Shown here: piece by piece, positions 23,133-34,288 of the stretch
Layout of the letters: each line of letters begins with the position of its first letter
Position numbering within the stretch: the stretch's first letter is position 1
Source of the DNA: Knufia peltigerae
Lineage: Eukaryota; Ascomycota; Eurotiomycetes; Chaetothyriales; Trichomeriaceae
NCBI GenBank assembly: GCA_030247855.1
Contig: JAPDRN010000007.1
Location: 1-64,000 of the forward strand
Reading direction: 5' to 3'
Length of the DNA stretch: 64,000 nucleotides
Made by a program: the position numbers and the translations under genes
Notes under the pieces: generated by a model
Told to the model about the DNA's origin: nothing
Database searches by the model: none
Seen by the model: the letters and a program-made list of their open reading frames with translations, nothing else

Positions 23133-24100
23133 CTCAGGCAATAAATGATGGAGTTTTTGCCCTCGTAGTGATGGGTCTGAGTTTGGCAATGCAAACAGGA
23201 TTAGGAGTATTGTGGTAAGAGCATCGTTTGATTGGGCCTATCTTTTACATGACTGTGGATGAGTGATATGACGGGGAAACGATAAGGTGGAATTGGCATC
23301 ACTGCCAGCAGACGTCTTGATGAACAGCTTCGTCAAGACTTTATGTGTGCGTTGTTTAGTTGAGATGACTCTGATGAATGAGAAGATAGGCAGTTACATT
23401 CTTTTACTGCCAACACTCGTCCGGTATATGCAGATAAATATACTCTGAGACCAGAAAAGCAAATGAGAATTTTTTTTGGTTCAAGAGGATTTTCTTGATT
23501 TCTCTGTACGTGTTCTCATTCTTCGCTTTTTACCCTGGTTGGCCACCCGATATTTCGGTAGGATGAAGGTCGAGTCTGAACCATCCCGGCAATGCATATC
23601 ATGAGGACGCTCTCTTTTCTAGGCTGGCCCGCGTTCGGTCTGCACGATTCGAACACGACCGAACTCCATCATGACAACGGTGGCATGGTGTCTCTTTTCA
23701 GTGTCAAAGTGTGTTTTCTATCTTGCCTGTGCCTCGTGCTGGGGGTTGTCCCGTCACGTCATGGACATAAGCGTGGGTGGCCTGGTTTTATTGAAGTCTC
23801 GAGGCAGAAGGCGGGAAAAAGATGCTTACCAGCACCCAACCTAGAATTTTATGTTTCGTGCCCAGTTTGTTCTTCGATCTTTTCATCGTTTGGTGTGACA
23901 AAAGCTACGATTGAGTGGCACTAGGACGCAAAAAGATTGAGACGGTGTGAATATGTGAGTTACTTGGAAAAGAGGTTTTCTACCTTTGTCAATATTTTGT
24001 TCAAAATTTTTGAATGACGATATGTCTCTTATTGCGGGATACGTTGGGCTAATCACCAAACGTTTTGAGGTACAACTACAGGATCTTCAGGTTCAAAGAC
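23133..24100. other. Intergenic region between demethylase and P450 genes
   Basis: No supported gene. Contains the demethylase 3' flank and the P450 promoter. A T-loop-like ATTCGAAC string at about 23646 was examined as a tRNA hint and rejected, because no paired arms surround it. Confidence 0.5.
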
Positions 24101-26793
24101 ATGATTCATGCTTTTGTTGGTCGACAACACGGTGATGACGATTCACGACTCTCTGCCGGTCTGGTGCCGCTGGCCATGGTAGGTAACATATTCGCCATCC
24201 TCCCTAGCGAAGCTTGACCAGGAACATGACCAAGGTACTTACGAACTTACGGTACATCTAGGTCACAGTTACAATCGCAATTACTGTGCACATGATCCTA
24301 GGGGCGTTGTACAGGATCTACCTACACCCCTTGAGCAAATATCCCGGCCCGAAAGTATATCACACCACCAACTTGGTGAGAGTGTATTTTGTCCTACGTG
24401 GGGAATGGGTTCACAAGGTATCCGAGATACATGAAAGATTTGGTCCGGTGAGTTACTTTACAATACGTACTCGTCGACACTCGTCAGTGTTTGCCGGTGC
24501 TTGCCACCTTGGAGAATCCATTCTAGAGGCAAAAGTTTGATCGTTGTCTTTTTTTCTCTCGTGTTCTTTGGCCAACACTTTATATGTACATGTCAAAGGT
24601 CGTCCGTGTCGGTCCCGATGAATTGTCATACGTCACTGAGCAGGCATGGGCGGATATCTACAAGACCAGAAAGGGCGGTACCACGAATTCGGGAAAACAA
24701 CTACAAAAATTCATGCCTAGACCACCTGGGTTTCAGCACGGTCTGATGGACAATCCGTTTGATGATGAACAGGCGGTGTGTAGAAAGGCATTGGTGGCGG
24801 GAATGAATGATCGTTCCGTCAGGATGAAAGAATCAACCATTTTACAAAAGAATATAGGTTTGTTGATTGAAAAGATGAAGATGAAGATCAACACGTCCAA
24901 GACTTGGTCCACCAGAGATAGGCCAGAGGAAAACCATGGCCAAGGACAAGACGATGACGAGGAAGACTCGAAAGAGGGTGAAGGAATAATCGATCTCGCC
25001 AATTGTTTGGAATGTGTCGCCATGGATGTCATTGGAGATTTTGTCTCTGGTGAGACGTTCGGTTGTTTGTATGTCGACATTTAACCCCCCCCCTTCATCT
25101 TCACCTTGGGTATCCATACGCCTTTACCATGAGGTGAGCTTCGTGAAGATGGACACTGACAAAAAGATCTGTCTGTTGTAGGGACAACCTCGAACTAAAC
25201 CCATTGTTCGACAAGATTGTCAATTCTCTCAAGCAACTCGCCATAGGATGTGGGTTTGAATCTTGTCGTTTGACGAAACCGATTGTTCGAATGGGGAAAC
25301 CTAGATTCGACACCGTGGTTGAGATACGACGACGTCTTGAGAGGAGGGAACAACAACAGCAGCAGCAGGACAATCATAAATCGGAAGATGATATGTGAGT
25401 GTTCCCAGTATTCCCAAGTCGACGGTCAATCTTCGAGAGAGCAGAAGTGGATACCCCAAAACCCGCCCAACTGAGATTGTGATATCGAAGAGGTGCTGAC
25501 CACGCCTTGTTTGAAAGATTATACCACGTTTTCAAAGACGTCGAGACTTCAAAGGGCTTAGGATATAAGAATTTGGCGGAACGTGTGGCCGCCGACGCCA
25601 TAACTGGTGGGTTCGATACGATTGCTATAGCTATGGTGGTGAGTAAAGGACTTTCGTTCCCATTTTACCAGTCTTTCTCAGCACTAAAACCAACATTTAA
25701 CATACAGGGTGCAATGTACTTTCTAGTCAAGAACCCTGAAAAGATGAAGATCCTCCGAGACGAAATCAGAGGAACATTCGAGACCGACGATGAAATCACA
25801 CTCGCCCGAGTCAATTCTTTACCATACTTGACCGCCGTCTTTTCCGAGACTTTGAGACTTTGGCCTCCCGGCCCTGAAACTTTGAGAAGAGTGACAAACG
25901 GTCCGGGAGGGAACATTATCGATGGCGAATGGGTACCACCTAACGTAAGCATTCAGGTCCTGTTGCTTGTTCGGGAACAAAATGTGTTTTGTTTTTTCCC
26001 TGGCACTTCGTCCTCTTCATGGTTTCCCCCCCTTTTTGTTTCTTGTCCTTCAACAAACTGTTCTTACTTTTTGGGTACCGTGAACCACTCCTGACTGACC
26101 TCTCTACCTGGTCATTTTGTAGACATTGGTCGGTGTCTACCATTGGACGGCAGGAAGGTATAAAGGAGCGTGGACCGACGCGGATGAATTTGTACCCGAG
26201 AGATGGTTCGACCGAGACAACGACATATCCACCGACAAAGACACAAAAACGGAAACAAACACGACCAACCAGGACAATGTTGGTGGAAGATACAAAAACG
26301 ACAAAAGAGGAGTCGTCAATTCTTTTCAATTGGGCCCTAGAAATTGTCCCGGCCAGAGGTAAGTAGTGTGCCCTTTGCTTCACCTCACCGGCCCATTCCG
26401 TCAACACACGACAGTCTCAACCACATCCAAATCATTAATCGGTCATGCAGCCTCGCAAACGCAGAGTTCAGACTCGTCATTACCCATTTGATATGGAAGT
26501 AAGTCTCGGGACTTTCAGTCACATACCTCAATCCTCGATCCTCACAGTTCCCGCTTCCCACCCTTTTACTTCTCGCCGTATATTCCTCTTGAACAATTCA
26601 ACCCCGGCCAACTCTTCTGCTTTTTTTCTTTCCCCTCTTACTGACGAATTACAGCTTCGACGTCGAGGCCGCCTCGGCACAGGAACAAATCCCGGATTGG
26701 TCCAAGACCAAAATCTTTGGTCTGGTGGCGGAAAAGAGACCTCTGACGGTCAAGTTGAGACTCAGAAAGACAGAGCCGGGGGGCACTCCGTAA
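24101..26793 (+). CDS. Cytochrome P450 monooxygenase, nine exons, intact
   Basis: A 575-aa microsomal P450. Exons: 24101-24178, 24262-24447, 24599-25068, 25182-25394, 25518-25638, 25708-25944, 26123-26358, 26451-26498, 26655-26793; all phases agree. An N-terminal hydrophobic anchor (LVPLAMVTVTIAITVHMILGAL) precedes YLHPLSKYPGPK. The I-helix is GGFDTI at about 346-351, with D349/T350. The K-helix ExxR is ETLR (E403, R406), followed by the PERW motif. The heme-binding loop is FQLGPRNCPG with ligand C510. These are all consistent with an active E-class group I enzyme. A polar, Gln-rich linker (REQQQQQQD) and an Asp/Glu-rich insert lie before the I-helix. The frame looks fragmented because of eight introns (69-178 nt), not because of damage. 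Substrate is unknown; no PKS, NRPS or terpene synthase gene is in this window. Confidence 0.92.
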
Positions 26794-27325
26794 GTATCGC
26801 TCATCCAACAACAAACACCATCAACAAATTCAGTTCGATCGAGTACGGACTGACCGACCATTGAATCACCAATATTTTCAAGCAGGATGCTTTGGAATTT
26901 CTAAAGTACTACTAGTACATACGGCAAGGGGCCTCGCTGCTCAGCTTTCTGAAGCAGCAGCGAATCTGGAAAAAATCAACCTAGACCTAGAACTAGACCT
27001 AGACTCATTCCTCAAGAAGATGCCTTGCCCAACCTGTGATAATAAATCACTTTTTTTTGTACAGCACAGCACAAAAATATTGCCTGATCCCATGGTGTCT
27101 GTGCTCGCCTCCCACCAATTTCAATTGAGAAAACCACGCCATGCTTGTATCGTGGCCTCAAAGAGCACCAAAAACGCCTGAATGCCGCTGAAATGTACTC
27201 GATCAATTAACGTCTATCCCGAACCTCACCCATTTACCCATTTCCTTTCCTGAAAACAATCATCATGAGCCTCCATTTATTGCTTGGGAGACATTGCCGT
27301 TCCAACAGCAGAATAATATGTCTTT
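26794..27325. other. Intergenic region, 3' sides of P450 and mannosyltransferase genes
   Basis: Convergent 3' flanks. A short imperfect tandem of CTAGAC-like hexamers lies at about 26980-27005. No gene supported. Confidence 0.5.
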
Positions 27326-29004
27326 TCAATCATGATAGTCTTTCTTTTGACCGGGTTTGGGTACATTGGCAGCTGGTCGTAGAGCTTCATCTTCATCGCC
27401 TTTGCCTTTGCCCTCGTCGTCGGTCTTTTTCTTTTCACCCTTGTAGGTATTAATCTTCTGCACACTTTCTTTTCTTGGCTCTTTGTTTTGTGTACCCTTG
27501 GGAGTATCTTTTCCGGTCTTCAATTTGCCATCGGCATCTTCCTTTACTTCTGGCTTTCCTGTTCGATCTGCGATCGCCTGTTTGTCCTTTTCCCATTGCG
27601 AGTCGACTTTTTGGAAAGACTCTTGTGCCTTTTTGATCTTTTTGGCTTCCTCTTTCTCTTTGGCCTCACGTTCCTTCTTTTCCTTTTCCATCTCATCCAT
27701 GTGCCTTATATCATCGACAGATGGTTCGTAAAGATGCCAGACCGTGTAATGTGGGAGGCCAACGACTGAGAATTGCATTCGCTTCGCCATCTTGCCGAAG
27801 CCTTCCGTTTCAGCGTGTCGTTCAAAGGAGAAGGCTGGGAAGTGGACACCGGCGCGGAAAACTCGTGCTTTGGCCAGGATAGAGACACCGCCAACACCGT
27901 CCAACTCCATCTCAACGTCTGGATCTCCATAGGGATCGCGGAGGTAGGCCAAATGAGGACGCCATGTGGCATACTCAGCATATCCTTCTACGATGACAGC
28001 ATCTTCATCCAATGTCTCGGCTAGGGCAATAGCGGTTTCGGATTCTTGCCAGGAATTCAAATCATAGGGTTGCTCTCCACCTAGCCAATCGGGCAAAGGT
28101 CGCCAAATATCTATAAGTGAAAACGTTAGCTGATAATCAGGGTTGAACTTTCGGGCTGTGTCCTACTAGGAACAATGACATCCTTGTCATGTCTCATCAA
28201 ATCCTCGATGACGGTGAAAGGGCAGGTTTCCACATCAGCATCACGCCAATATACCCAGCTATGGTATGGTCTCAAAGCAGCACTGAGTAACCAATTGCGT
28301 GCTTGTGCCATAAGTTTACGGCGACTGGCTTGGGCAGCGAAACCATGTCTGCTTTCAAAATCTTGACTGATGGATTGTCCAAAATCCTTGTGGATGATTG
28401 AGATCTCTCCATAAGGCTGTGATGGATTGGGATCGGCTTGCAGCTCTTCAAGAAGCCTGGAGAGTAATTCTTCGGTTTCATCCTTTGAATCGGAAACAAG
28501 GAAGGCCAGATCGACCAAGTGGTGGGGGTATGTGAAGTTTCTCAGGTGACTAAAAAACATGTTTAGATGCGTCGCTGCATCTCTCAAAGGTGTACAAAGC
28601 AAGACTCTCTCTTCTCTTTCCCATCCCACGGAAGTTCCTTGAACATCTTCCAGGTCATAGTACCGTAGTGTTTCAATGTCCGAATGATCTTGTATCGATC
28701 CTCCAGAACTCGACCACGATGGAATTCGTGACGTCGAGGGAGTAAACAGCCAGAGTAGCAATGCGAAGATTCCCAGTGCAAGTCCACCTAGACGCATGAG
28801 ACGAGAGCGGTTGTGCAAAGCTCTTTTCTTGGGTTCGAATTTCTTGTGAAAGGATGCATCGTGCTTTTCATCATCGTAAAGATCAGGCATGTCCCATATG
28901 TACTTGCTCTCAAGGTCTGATCTCTCCGAGAACTTGTTGTACACTTCATCGTCTCGTTTCTTGTGAGCGGCATAGCCGTTGGCAAAGGCGTGATGCCTGT
29001 TCAT
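27326..29004 (-). CDS. anp1: GT62 alpha-1,6-mannosyltransferase, Anp1-like subunit of mannan polymerase II
   Basis: Two-exon gene (28167-29004 and 27326-28110; 56-nt intron with donor GTAGGA and branch CTAAC) for a 540-aa Golgi type II membrane protein that extends the alpha-1,6-mannan backbone of N-glycans in a complex with Mnn9/Van1-type partners. A cytosolic basic N-terminus (about 70 residues) precedes one membrane anchor, LGGLALGIFALLLWLF. The catalytic domain carries the DxD motif in YWRDADVE and the GT62 signatures WRPLPDWLGGEQPYDLNSWQ, EGYAEYATWRPHLAYLRDP, DGVGGVSILAKA and GVHFPAFSFE. The C-terminal 140 residues are a charged Lys/Glu coiled-coil tail, which together with the length favours Anp1 over the shorter Mnn9; Van1 cannot be fully excluded. 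Confidence 0.9.
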
Positions 29005-29877
29005 CCCGTCACCTCATCACCCGACTCCCCTCTTGCAGTGACGTGCGACTATTGACCAGCAAGAGACCCACAAAGCACACCGCAGTAAGGGTTTGGTAAT
29101 GAGCAGGGAGTTGGGGAAGCGCCGAGTCCGGCTATGGCGACGGAGCGATCAAGGACGAGGAGTTCGGAACAGAGGATGTGAGGACGGGTAACGTTGAAGA
29201 GAGAAAAGAGTATGCTAAAACCGCAGTCTGCACTTTGAGATCTGGGCTGGCTGGGAAGAGAAGAGGCCAGATGTGAAAGTGGTGCCTGCGTTGTGTGACG
29301 GACAGTGTCGCACGGCAATGGGTGGTAGTCTTCCTGCAGAAGAGAATTTGAGAAGTGAAGAATTGTTAAAAGAACATATGGAGAGATGCAGACATGCCAA
29401 AGACCTCAGGTGTCAAGGGACTGTCATAGGAAGATGCCAATGTCCACAACCTGGTGCTTAACTGTCAAGACCTTGCAAGGAGCATTTGGGGGCTTCGTAA
29501 CTGACACTGACGACTTGTGCCTCCCGAATGAGGCTAGCGCCTCTTAGCGTCATATCCATATTCGGCAAGCTGAGCGAGTGTATATAAAGCGGCGAGACGG
29601 AGTCAGTTGATGAGGCTTAGCCGAAGACCAAACACTTTCCTTCTCTTCTCCTTCCATGATCCCAACCGCTGACAAAACATCTCCTTTCTGGAGCACAGAA
29701 TACTGTCAGTGTGCATGGATGTGAACGATGAACACTCACACTATTTGACGCGTTATGTCGATCTTGATGTGTGGAACGAGCCCTTTCAAACGTCAAACAC
29801 ATCTTCGATGTGAGCTGCGGCAGAATCCCTGTATGTCGTAAATAGCCAGAGTAGGCTGTGCAAGCAAGTGGACCGAC
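29005..29877. other. Divergent promoter region between mannosyltransferase and Zn2Cys6 regulator
   Basis: No supported gene. A small Cys-containing frame at about 29275-29460 has no recognisable family. A TATA element lies at 29581-29588 on the regulator side. Confidence 0.5.
29581..29588 (+). promoter_or_regulatory. Candidate TATA box (TATATAAA)
   Basis: TATATAAA in a GC-rich surrounding, 290 bp upstream of the regulator start at 29878. Position would imply a leader of roughly 250 nt. Sequence-only inference. Confidence 0.4.
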
Positions 29878-31966
29878 ATGACCCCCGAAGAGTCCGCGTC
29901 ACCACCTCTCCGAGCGGATTCTGCACGCGCCAGAACGAGAAGAGGTGCTGTGTGCACTACCTGTCGACAGGCGAAGCAACAATGTGATGCTGCTGAATTG
30001 GCTCCGGCACCATGTACACGTTGCTCAAAATTTGGTCGACATTGTGCCATCGACCCGACTTTCCGCAGAGTCAAGAAACGAAGCCATGCGAACGCACTGG
30101 AGACAGACACTCAAGGAGCAGAGATTGGACAGGAGAGCTTTGCGGAGGTTGCTTCCCAGGCAAGCGGGCAACCGGCACGATCGTCTTCAATAGCCCTTCC
30201 ATTATACTGTGCTCACATTAGACCTCAAAGACTGGAAAATGTCCAAATCAGTTCGGTTGATATCGTCAACCTTATACAGCAGTAAGTCCAGACAATGTTT
30301 CAGTCTCGAGTCAGCAAAGACACATTACGAGCTGCAGATTCCCCTTTTTCTGCGTTGTTGGTGATCTGTGATGTCTTCCAATGGAAGATTGGTGCTCCCC
30401 ATGGCTGAAGTGTTCTTTTTGCTGCACTTGGAACCCTTCTCTGTATGAACAGGTATTCCATGAATCTTCAGCTTACTCGTGGCAGGTTTTACTCGATCTA
30501 TCACCCACAATTTCCCATCTTACCAGACATCATGACCTTCGCTCAACAGTACAACTCCAACAGGTTGCTCCTTTGGTCAGTTCTCGCTATTTCGGCTGGC
30601 AACTCTTCAGTGACTTCAGCACTGTATAACTCCCTTGTGAACCCAGTTCGACGCCTTGCTGGCGATATTTATAGCCACCAGAGCCGAGGCCTTGAAGCCG
30701 TTCAAGCATTACTCCTTCTATGCGCATGGCCCTTCCCTTATCAACAGACTGTGAATGATCCTTCGCCAATGTATTGTTCCCTAGCAACAGCGATTGCACA
30801 TCAGATAGGACTACATCGTCCTCCAGCACTGAGTAATGACTTCGACTTTCAAGTGGATGGGCCTGAATCAAGCAGGGTGAAAGTTCGGGACCGTGAACGG
30901 GCCTGGCTCGGATGTTTTGTCATGAACTATACGTTAGTTGAAAAGGATGCTTACTGAAACGTAGCTGATCCAGTGCAGAATCTCAATAAGATTGGGTATC
31001 CCATCCCCCATTTCATCCTATCGGTCAATCAGCTCCGCGATCGCAAAGGAGCCACCCTCGCACCTAGCAGACACGCTCATCGGTCTAGTTCATGTTGCTT
31101 ACCTAGGCCATAAAACAACAACAGCTCTTGGCGACGATGCCTCCGCTCCATCAGGACTAGTAGATGACCCTGCACGACTGATTCACTTCTTCGACCATGA
31201 TTTTCAAGCCGCATGCCAGTCGTTGCACGGTAAAATATCGTCGCAGTGTGACGTATTCCTACTACATTCGCGGCTGACCCTATATTCTTACGCATTCAAC
31301 GACAAAGGCACCCAGAATCCGAATCAGGCCTACGATGTTGAGAAGTCAGAGCTCTCTGGAAAGGCTCTTTCTGCTGCCATGAAACTCATGCAGCTAGCAT
31401 GCGAAAACTTTAACGCAAGTCTTCGATGGCCAGCATTTGTTAAAAACTGCGTCATCTATGCCACGTGTCTGGCTGCTTTCATTGTATCCAAGGTGAAACA
31501 ATCTGAAATTGAGGTCAAGACGATAATCGACACTTGCGAAGCCGCAAATAGTCTCATAAGACTTTGGTCCTTGTTCCCAAAAGATAATTACTCCCGAATT
31601 TCAACACATATTGCTCGATTTATCGACTCTATCAATCAAAGGACGTCATTCATGATGGCAACACCCGAAGACACCAGAGGTGGTCTCGCACGTCAAACGC
31701 CTGTTACTTCACGCATGTCGGCAAATGTGATGTTCAATGTCATATGGCCAGCAAAGAAGGCGGGTATGAACGGGACTGCACCTACTCTCGGTGATGAGGC
31801 ACAGTCAGTCGTGCATCCATTAGTAAACACTATGATGGAAGAGGAGGACGCTCACGATACTGGTCTGCCTACTCAAGTAAATCTCGGCCCGATGGACACT
31901 ATAGACTTTGGTTCTTTCGACGATATTTTTGCTGACTGGTCCGACCTTCTTGGAAACACGACCTGA
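29878..31966 (+). CDS. Zn2Cys6 transcription factor with fungal-specific domain (regulator 1)
   Basis: Three-exon gene for a 612-aa nuclear regulator. Exons 29878-30281, 30486-30932 and 30979-31966; introns 204 nt (donor GTAAGT) and 46 nt (donor GTTAGT, acceptor GTGCAG), both phase 2. The binuclear zinc cluster has C26, C29, C36, C46, C49 and C56 (CTTCRQAKQQC, then CTRCSKFGRHC). The fungal-specific transcription factor domain (PF04082 type) starts at about residue 133: the splice joins NLIQ to QFYSIYHPQFPILP, then LEAVQALLLLCAWP, AIAHQIGLHRPP and RERAWLGCFVMNYTISIRLG. It is tail-to-tail with the AtuA-like gene, with only 91 bp between stop codons. With regulator 2 it brackets an AtuA/permease pair, so it may be a pathway-specific activator. 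Targets are not known. Confidence 0.88.
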
Positions 31967-32057
31967 ACGAACGATGTGACCCGTTCACCTAGCTTTCCGA
32001 ATCTATGGTCTGCATACTTTAAACCAGGTCGCTAGAGTCTCATCTATGTGTCAACGC

Positions 32058-33917
32058 TCAAAAAGTCCCGTTGCCAATCTTTGGCTCGGGAACTTCCAAA
32101 TACATGAGCCTGACATGTTGACAACTGCCATGAGTATCTGTCTCACCGAATCCTCCTGATACGACAGGTCTTTTCAGGGTGGCTTTAAAGGCAAAGGCAG
32201 GGTCCCACCAAACTGCCGCGACAACCTCCGACTCATCAATGCCATATATGGCCGCAATGCTCGAGCTAGAAAGAACCCCGGCCTCCTTCACCCAAGCATA
32301 GTTCTCCGGTTTATCGAACATTACATCGAATGTAACCTCATAAGGGCCAGCATTCTTAGACCGCACGACCGAGGCAAGTTCGGCCAAATACTGGTAGCCA
32401 TCTCGTGGTGGAGGGGATAGGATCGACCTGTTGTTCTCGGCCTTCATTTCAGTTGAATTGGTAGCTGCCTTTTGACTGGGAGGTGCAAATATGTTGGCTG
32501 GTGTAGAGCTCACTGCTGTTCCTGAACCGTGCAATTGGACCATTTTCCGAGGAAAGTGCGCAACAGGGTCGTCTACCGTCATCAGATGGTATATACAGAA
32601 TTCACAGACCTTCCCCATGGGAACGTCAAACGATCCACAGGACATGGCGAAATTCCCTGATGTGGACATCTGACCGGGATATGCAGTATGCATACAGGCC
32701 ACCCTAGCGGCATTAATGACACGTGTGGCTTCCTCCTGGGTGGCTGCTCTGGCTTCTCCTGCAATTGCTGCTGATTGGGGAATATGGTCAGAGGCATGTT
32801 TTGCTCCCTTGAACATGCTGATATGGTCGCCATTGCCATAAGTAGTCAGCTTGAGCTCGTAATCAAACTTACAAACCGAGGAGACATGGGCTCTGATCTT
32901 GTTGACAAAGACTCCCAGCTGGGAAATCAAGACAGGGTCACTGAAGCCCCCGAAGAATGTGCTGTGGAAGCCCGCGGTGCGAGCACCCTCCAGTTTGATC
33001 GTGTACTCCCCTTTCGGCGTAGGGGTGAATATCGCTCCTTGGACACGTACCGTTCTGTTGTCTGGAAGCTGTTCGTAGGTTGTGGCTCTGAGATCCAAGG
33101 TGCCGCCGGGACCCACGAGAATGTCTGGTCGCGTCTTCTCATACAGGGTATGAGCAGCGACTGAAACTGGAGTGCACGCCGCAGCAGGGTTGTTGGGAAC
33201 AATGTCAAAATGGTCCCGCCTGACGAATGCCATTGCTTCTCTGCTCTTTGGCTTTGCACAAAGCGCGCCACATTCCAGTATTTTGCCCATGTGATATGCG
33301 ATGCCCAAGTCGTCAAAACCTTTATGTATGCAGAATGCAGCGTATGGTGATGGATCATAAGTGCGGCCGCCAATGATGATATCGAAATCTGGAAACTCTT
33401 CCATGGCCTTTGTGTAGGGCTCCAATCCCATCTGTGCAACAACAAGGGAAGCATCATTGATATCCTTCTCTTGTAGAGGTGGTACGGCAGAACCACATGG
33501 TGCGACTGCATTGGCGGAAAGAGCGTTTTGGACCACCTCTTTGTCGATTTCTGAATATATCTTGACCAGCTTCATTGGCCGAAAACCGTTCTTCTTGATG
33601 ATCTCTTGAATGATATCAGCAAACACGTCAACATGGGCGTTGGATCCGTCTCCCCCAGCGCTGCCGATGAGAACAGGGACTCGGTGCGAATGAGCCGCGG
33701 CAATGAATGGCTCTAGGTCATGCTGATATGCTTCTCTGGGGCAAGACATTGTTCCCAGCGCAAGCTTGGATGGCCCGCTGTCTGTTGAGCCTGAGTCGGC
33801 AATGATGGCGTCAACGCCTTCCGCGATGGTCGACCAGAATATGTCGTGGTTATAGCCATATCCCAACATACCAACGGGCGTGAAGAGGCGTAGCTCATCT
33901 TTCCAAGGGGAAGGCAT
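32058..33917 (-). CDS. AtuA-like (DUF1446) protein fused to a DUF4387 domain
   Basis: Intronless gene for a 619-aa protein. Residues about 8-450 match the acyclic terpene utilisation AtuA family (DUF1446): TPVGMLGYGYNHDIFWSTI, GVDAIIADSGSTDSGP, IGSAGGDGSNAHVD, DFDIIIGGRTYDPSPYAAF, LECGALCAKPKSREAM, VGPGGTLDL. Residues about 510-610 resemble DUF4387: ASVVRSKNAGPYEVTFDVMF and WWDPAFAFKATLKRP. As I recall, in bacteria the two parts are commonly separate neighbouring genes linked to degradation of isoprenoid or hydroxy-acid CoA substrates. The reaction of the fungal fusion is not established. No signal peptide or PTS1 is seen, so it is probably cytosolic. It is head-to-head with the Dal5-type permease across 371 bp, suggesting shared control of uptake and breakdown. 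Confidence 0.85.
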   Translation of the reverse strand: MPSPWKDELRLFTPVGMLGYGYNHDIFWSTIAEGVDAIIADSGSTDSGPSKLALGTMSCPREAYQHDLEPFIAAAHSHRVPVLIGSAGGDGSNAHVDVFADIIQEIIKKNGFRPMKLVKIYSEIDKEVVQNALSANAVAPCGSAVPPLQEKDINDASLVVAQMGLEPYTKAMEEFPDFDIIIGGRTYDPSPYAAFCIHKGFDDLGIAYHMGKILECGALCAKPKSREAMAFVRRDHFDIVPNNPAAACTPVSVAAHTLYEKTRPDILVGPGGTLDLRATTYEQLPDNRTVRVQGAIFTPTPKGEYTIKLEGARTAGFHSTFFGGFSDPVLISQLGVFVNKIRAHVSSVCKFDYELKLTTYGNGDHISMFKGAKHASDHIPQSAAIAGEARAATQEEATRVINAARVACMHTAYPGQMSTSGNFAMSCGSFDVPMGKVCEFCIYHLMTVDDPVAHFPRKMVQLHGSGTAVSSTPANIFAPPSQKAATNSTEMKAENNRSILSPPPRDGYQYLAELASVVRSKNAGPYEVTFDVMFDKPENYAWVKEAGVLSSSSIAAIYGIDESEVVAAVWWDPAFAFKATLKRPVVSGGFGETDTHGSCQHVRLMYLEVPEPKIGNGTF

Positions 33918-34288
33918 ATTGGTATTGGTCTCTTCAAGACACGGAGAAAGAAAACAGCCGAACCGAATGCTGGGCTAGAAAGAATAGTGAGAATACCAAG
34001 CAATCTAAAGGACGCAGCGAACTATTTAGCCTCTCCTCGATATGCGACATCTGAGCGCTTTCGCTTGGTGTTTATGTTTGTTTCGCCAATGTAAGCCCAA
34101 TGAGCGGCCGTCACCTCAGCGCAGCGTGAAACGCTTATGAATTACGGCTTCAACTGACGAAATCATATGGAGGACGCCGCAATGACCCCGTTTTGCGCTT
34201 TCATAAGCCGCCTCGCTTATCGAAACAGGGAAAGCTCAAGCGAATTCGGCTCTCCCCACAGACCTCCCCCAGATGAAGGGGAGTACTT
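33918..34288. promoter_or_regulatory. Shared divergent promoter of AtuA-like gene and permease 1
   Basis: 371 bp between two start codons. Contains a CGGCCG palindrome at about 34105, and an inverted ATAAG...CTTAT pair at about 34203-34220 whose right arm includes a TTATCG (CGATAA) AreA-type GATA core. The CGG-N10-CCG element found elsewhere in the block is not present here. Functional role is inferred from position only. Confidence 0.4.

Noticed and set aside
23640..23660. tRNA T-loop-like string ATTCGAAC
   Set aside because: No matching T stem, anticodon arm or acceptor stem around it.
24286..26793. P450 as a frameshifted pseudogene
   Set aside because: All apparent breaks are removed by introns with proper borders and consistent phase, and every P450 motif is intact.
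26978..27005. CTAGAC-like hexamer tandem considered as telomere-type repeat
   Set aside because: Only a few imperfect units and not the TTAGGG repeat of filamentous fungi.
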